64,000 nucleotides of DNA, from assembly GCF_002285415.1 (NCBI RefSeq), contig NZ_NSBU01000007.1, positions 808,501 to 872,500 on the forward strand, written 5' to 3'. Every line of letters starts with the position of its first letter. Positions within the stretch are counted from its first letter, which is position 1. Below are positions 63,921 through 64,000 of this stretch, piece by piece. The notes under the pieces were generated by a model. It saw only the letters and a program-made list of their open reading frames with translations, had not been told where the DNA came from and ran no database searches. The DNA is from Actibacterium pelagium. Its GTDB lineage: Bacteria; Pseudomonadota; Alphaproteobacteria; Rhodobacterales; Rhodobacteraceae. A program made the position numbers and the translations under genes.

Positions 63921-64000
63921 ATGAGTAAAATACTGAATTATGTGTTCACCTTTCTGGCCCTGCCGGGGTTGGCCTCGGCGCAAAGCAGCCTTGGGGTCAA
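63921..64000 (+). CDS. Secreted protein, N-terminal fragment (continues beyond window)
   Basis: Starts at ATG 63921 with AGAAGGGA upstream. The visible residues form a signal peptide (MSKILNYVFTFLALPGLASA) followed by QSSLGV. Too little is seen for a function. The region before it has repeated TTAACC/TTAA elements (63803-63833) without the exact TTAA-N7-TTAA spacing. Confidence 0.6.
   Translation, partial: MSKILNYVFTFLALPGLASAQSSLGV

Overview
The window reads as chromosomal DNA of an alphaproteobacterium of the Rhodobacteraceae, most likely the Roseobacter group. The evidence is the gene order ntrX-trkA-trkH-hfq-hflX, a plant-type (class II) DAHP synthase, a permuted pst locus with large PstA/PstC subunits, a PAS_5-type protein, a Hint-family protein, tight ATGA-type gene overlaps, and moderately high GC in the genes. 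I see no phage, insertion sequence, CRISPR array or rRNA operon. Most of it is core genome; the accessory part is the inositol-type catabolic locus and the AT-rich stretch before it. Family assignments come from reading the translations, not from database searches.

Layout. 1-5.3 kb: end of ntrX, K+ uptake (trkA, trkH), hfq and hflX. 5.3-10.4 kb: a membrane-anchored penicillin-acylase-type hydrolase, a beta-hydroxyacid dehydrogenase, a SYLF lipoprotein and hemB. 10.5-17.9 kb: a small membrane protein, mfd, and a leftward operon of an acyl-CoA/AMP ligase, a FrnE-type DsbA protein and a Bcr/CflA exporter. 17.9-22.7 kb: an entericidin-like mini-gene behind an orphan YejA-type binding protein, a candidate small RNA, 3-hydroxybutyrate dehydrogenase with a patatin-like lipase, and a DUF502 membrane protein. 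22.8-27.0 kb: pseudouridine breakdown (psuK-psuG), a cupin, and rpsB-tsf. 27.0-28.8 kb: AT-rich DNA with a solo LuxR regulator.

28.8-44.7 kb is an inositol-type catabolic locus. It encodes an IolI-like isomerase, a sugar ABC importer (binding protein, permease, single-domain ATPase), a phytanoyl-CoA-dioxygenase-family oxygenase, an SDR dehydrogenase and a LacI regulator. These are followed by a leftward block of two Gfo/Idh/MocA dehydrogenases around an IolE-like protein, and a rightward iolD-iolC-iolB-aldolase-iolG operon. Two near-identical 14-16 bp palindromes (28748-28761 and 39133-39148) lie in front of the two rightward operons and are the best candidates for the LacI operator. The final iolA (mmsA) step is not in the window. 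The oxygenase and SDR have no place in the textbook inositol pathway and are the best lead for an unusual activity.

44.8-52.2 kb: leftward phosphate regulon phoR-pstS-pstC-pstA-pstB-phoU-phoB, with Pho-box-like repeats before pstS. The PhoR copy has no visible membrane segment. 52.4-58.4 kb: a small unknown gene, a gamma carbonic anhydrase, gmk, YicC, a PAS protein with a CtrA-type site upstream, class II DAHP synthase, a secreted protein of unknown function and a MobA-like nucleotidyltransferase. 58.4-64 kb: a degenerate Hint protein, tRNA-Leu(CAA), a DedA/YqaA membrane protein, dsbB, gyrA and the start of a secreted protein.

Four convergent gene pairs share four bases through interlocked stop codons, leaving no room for an intergenic terminator.
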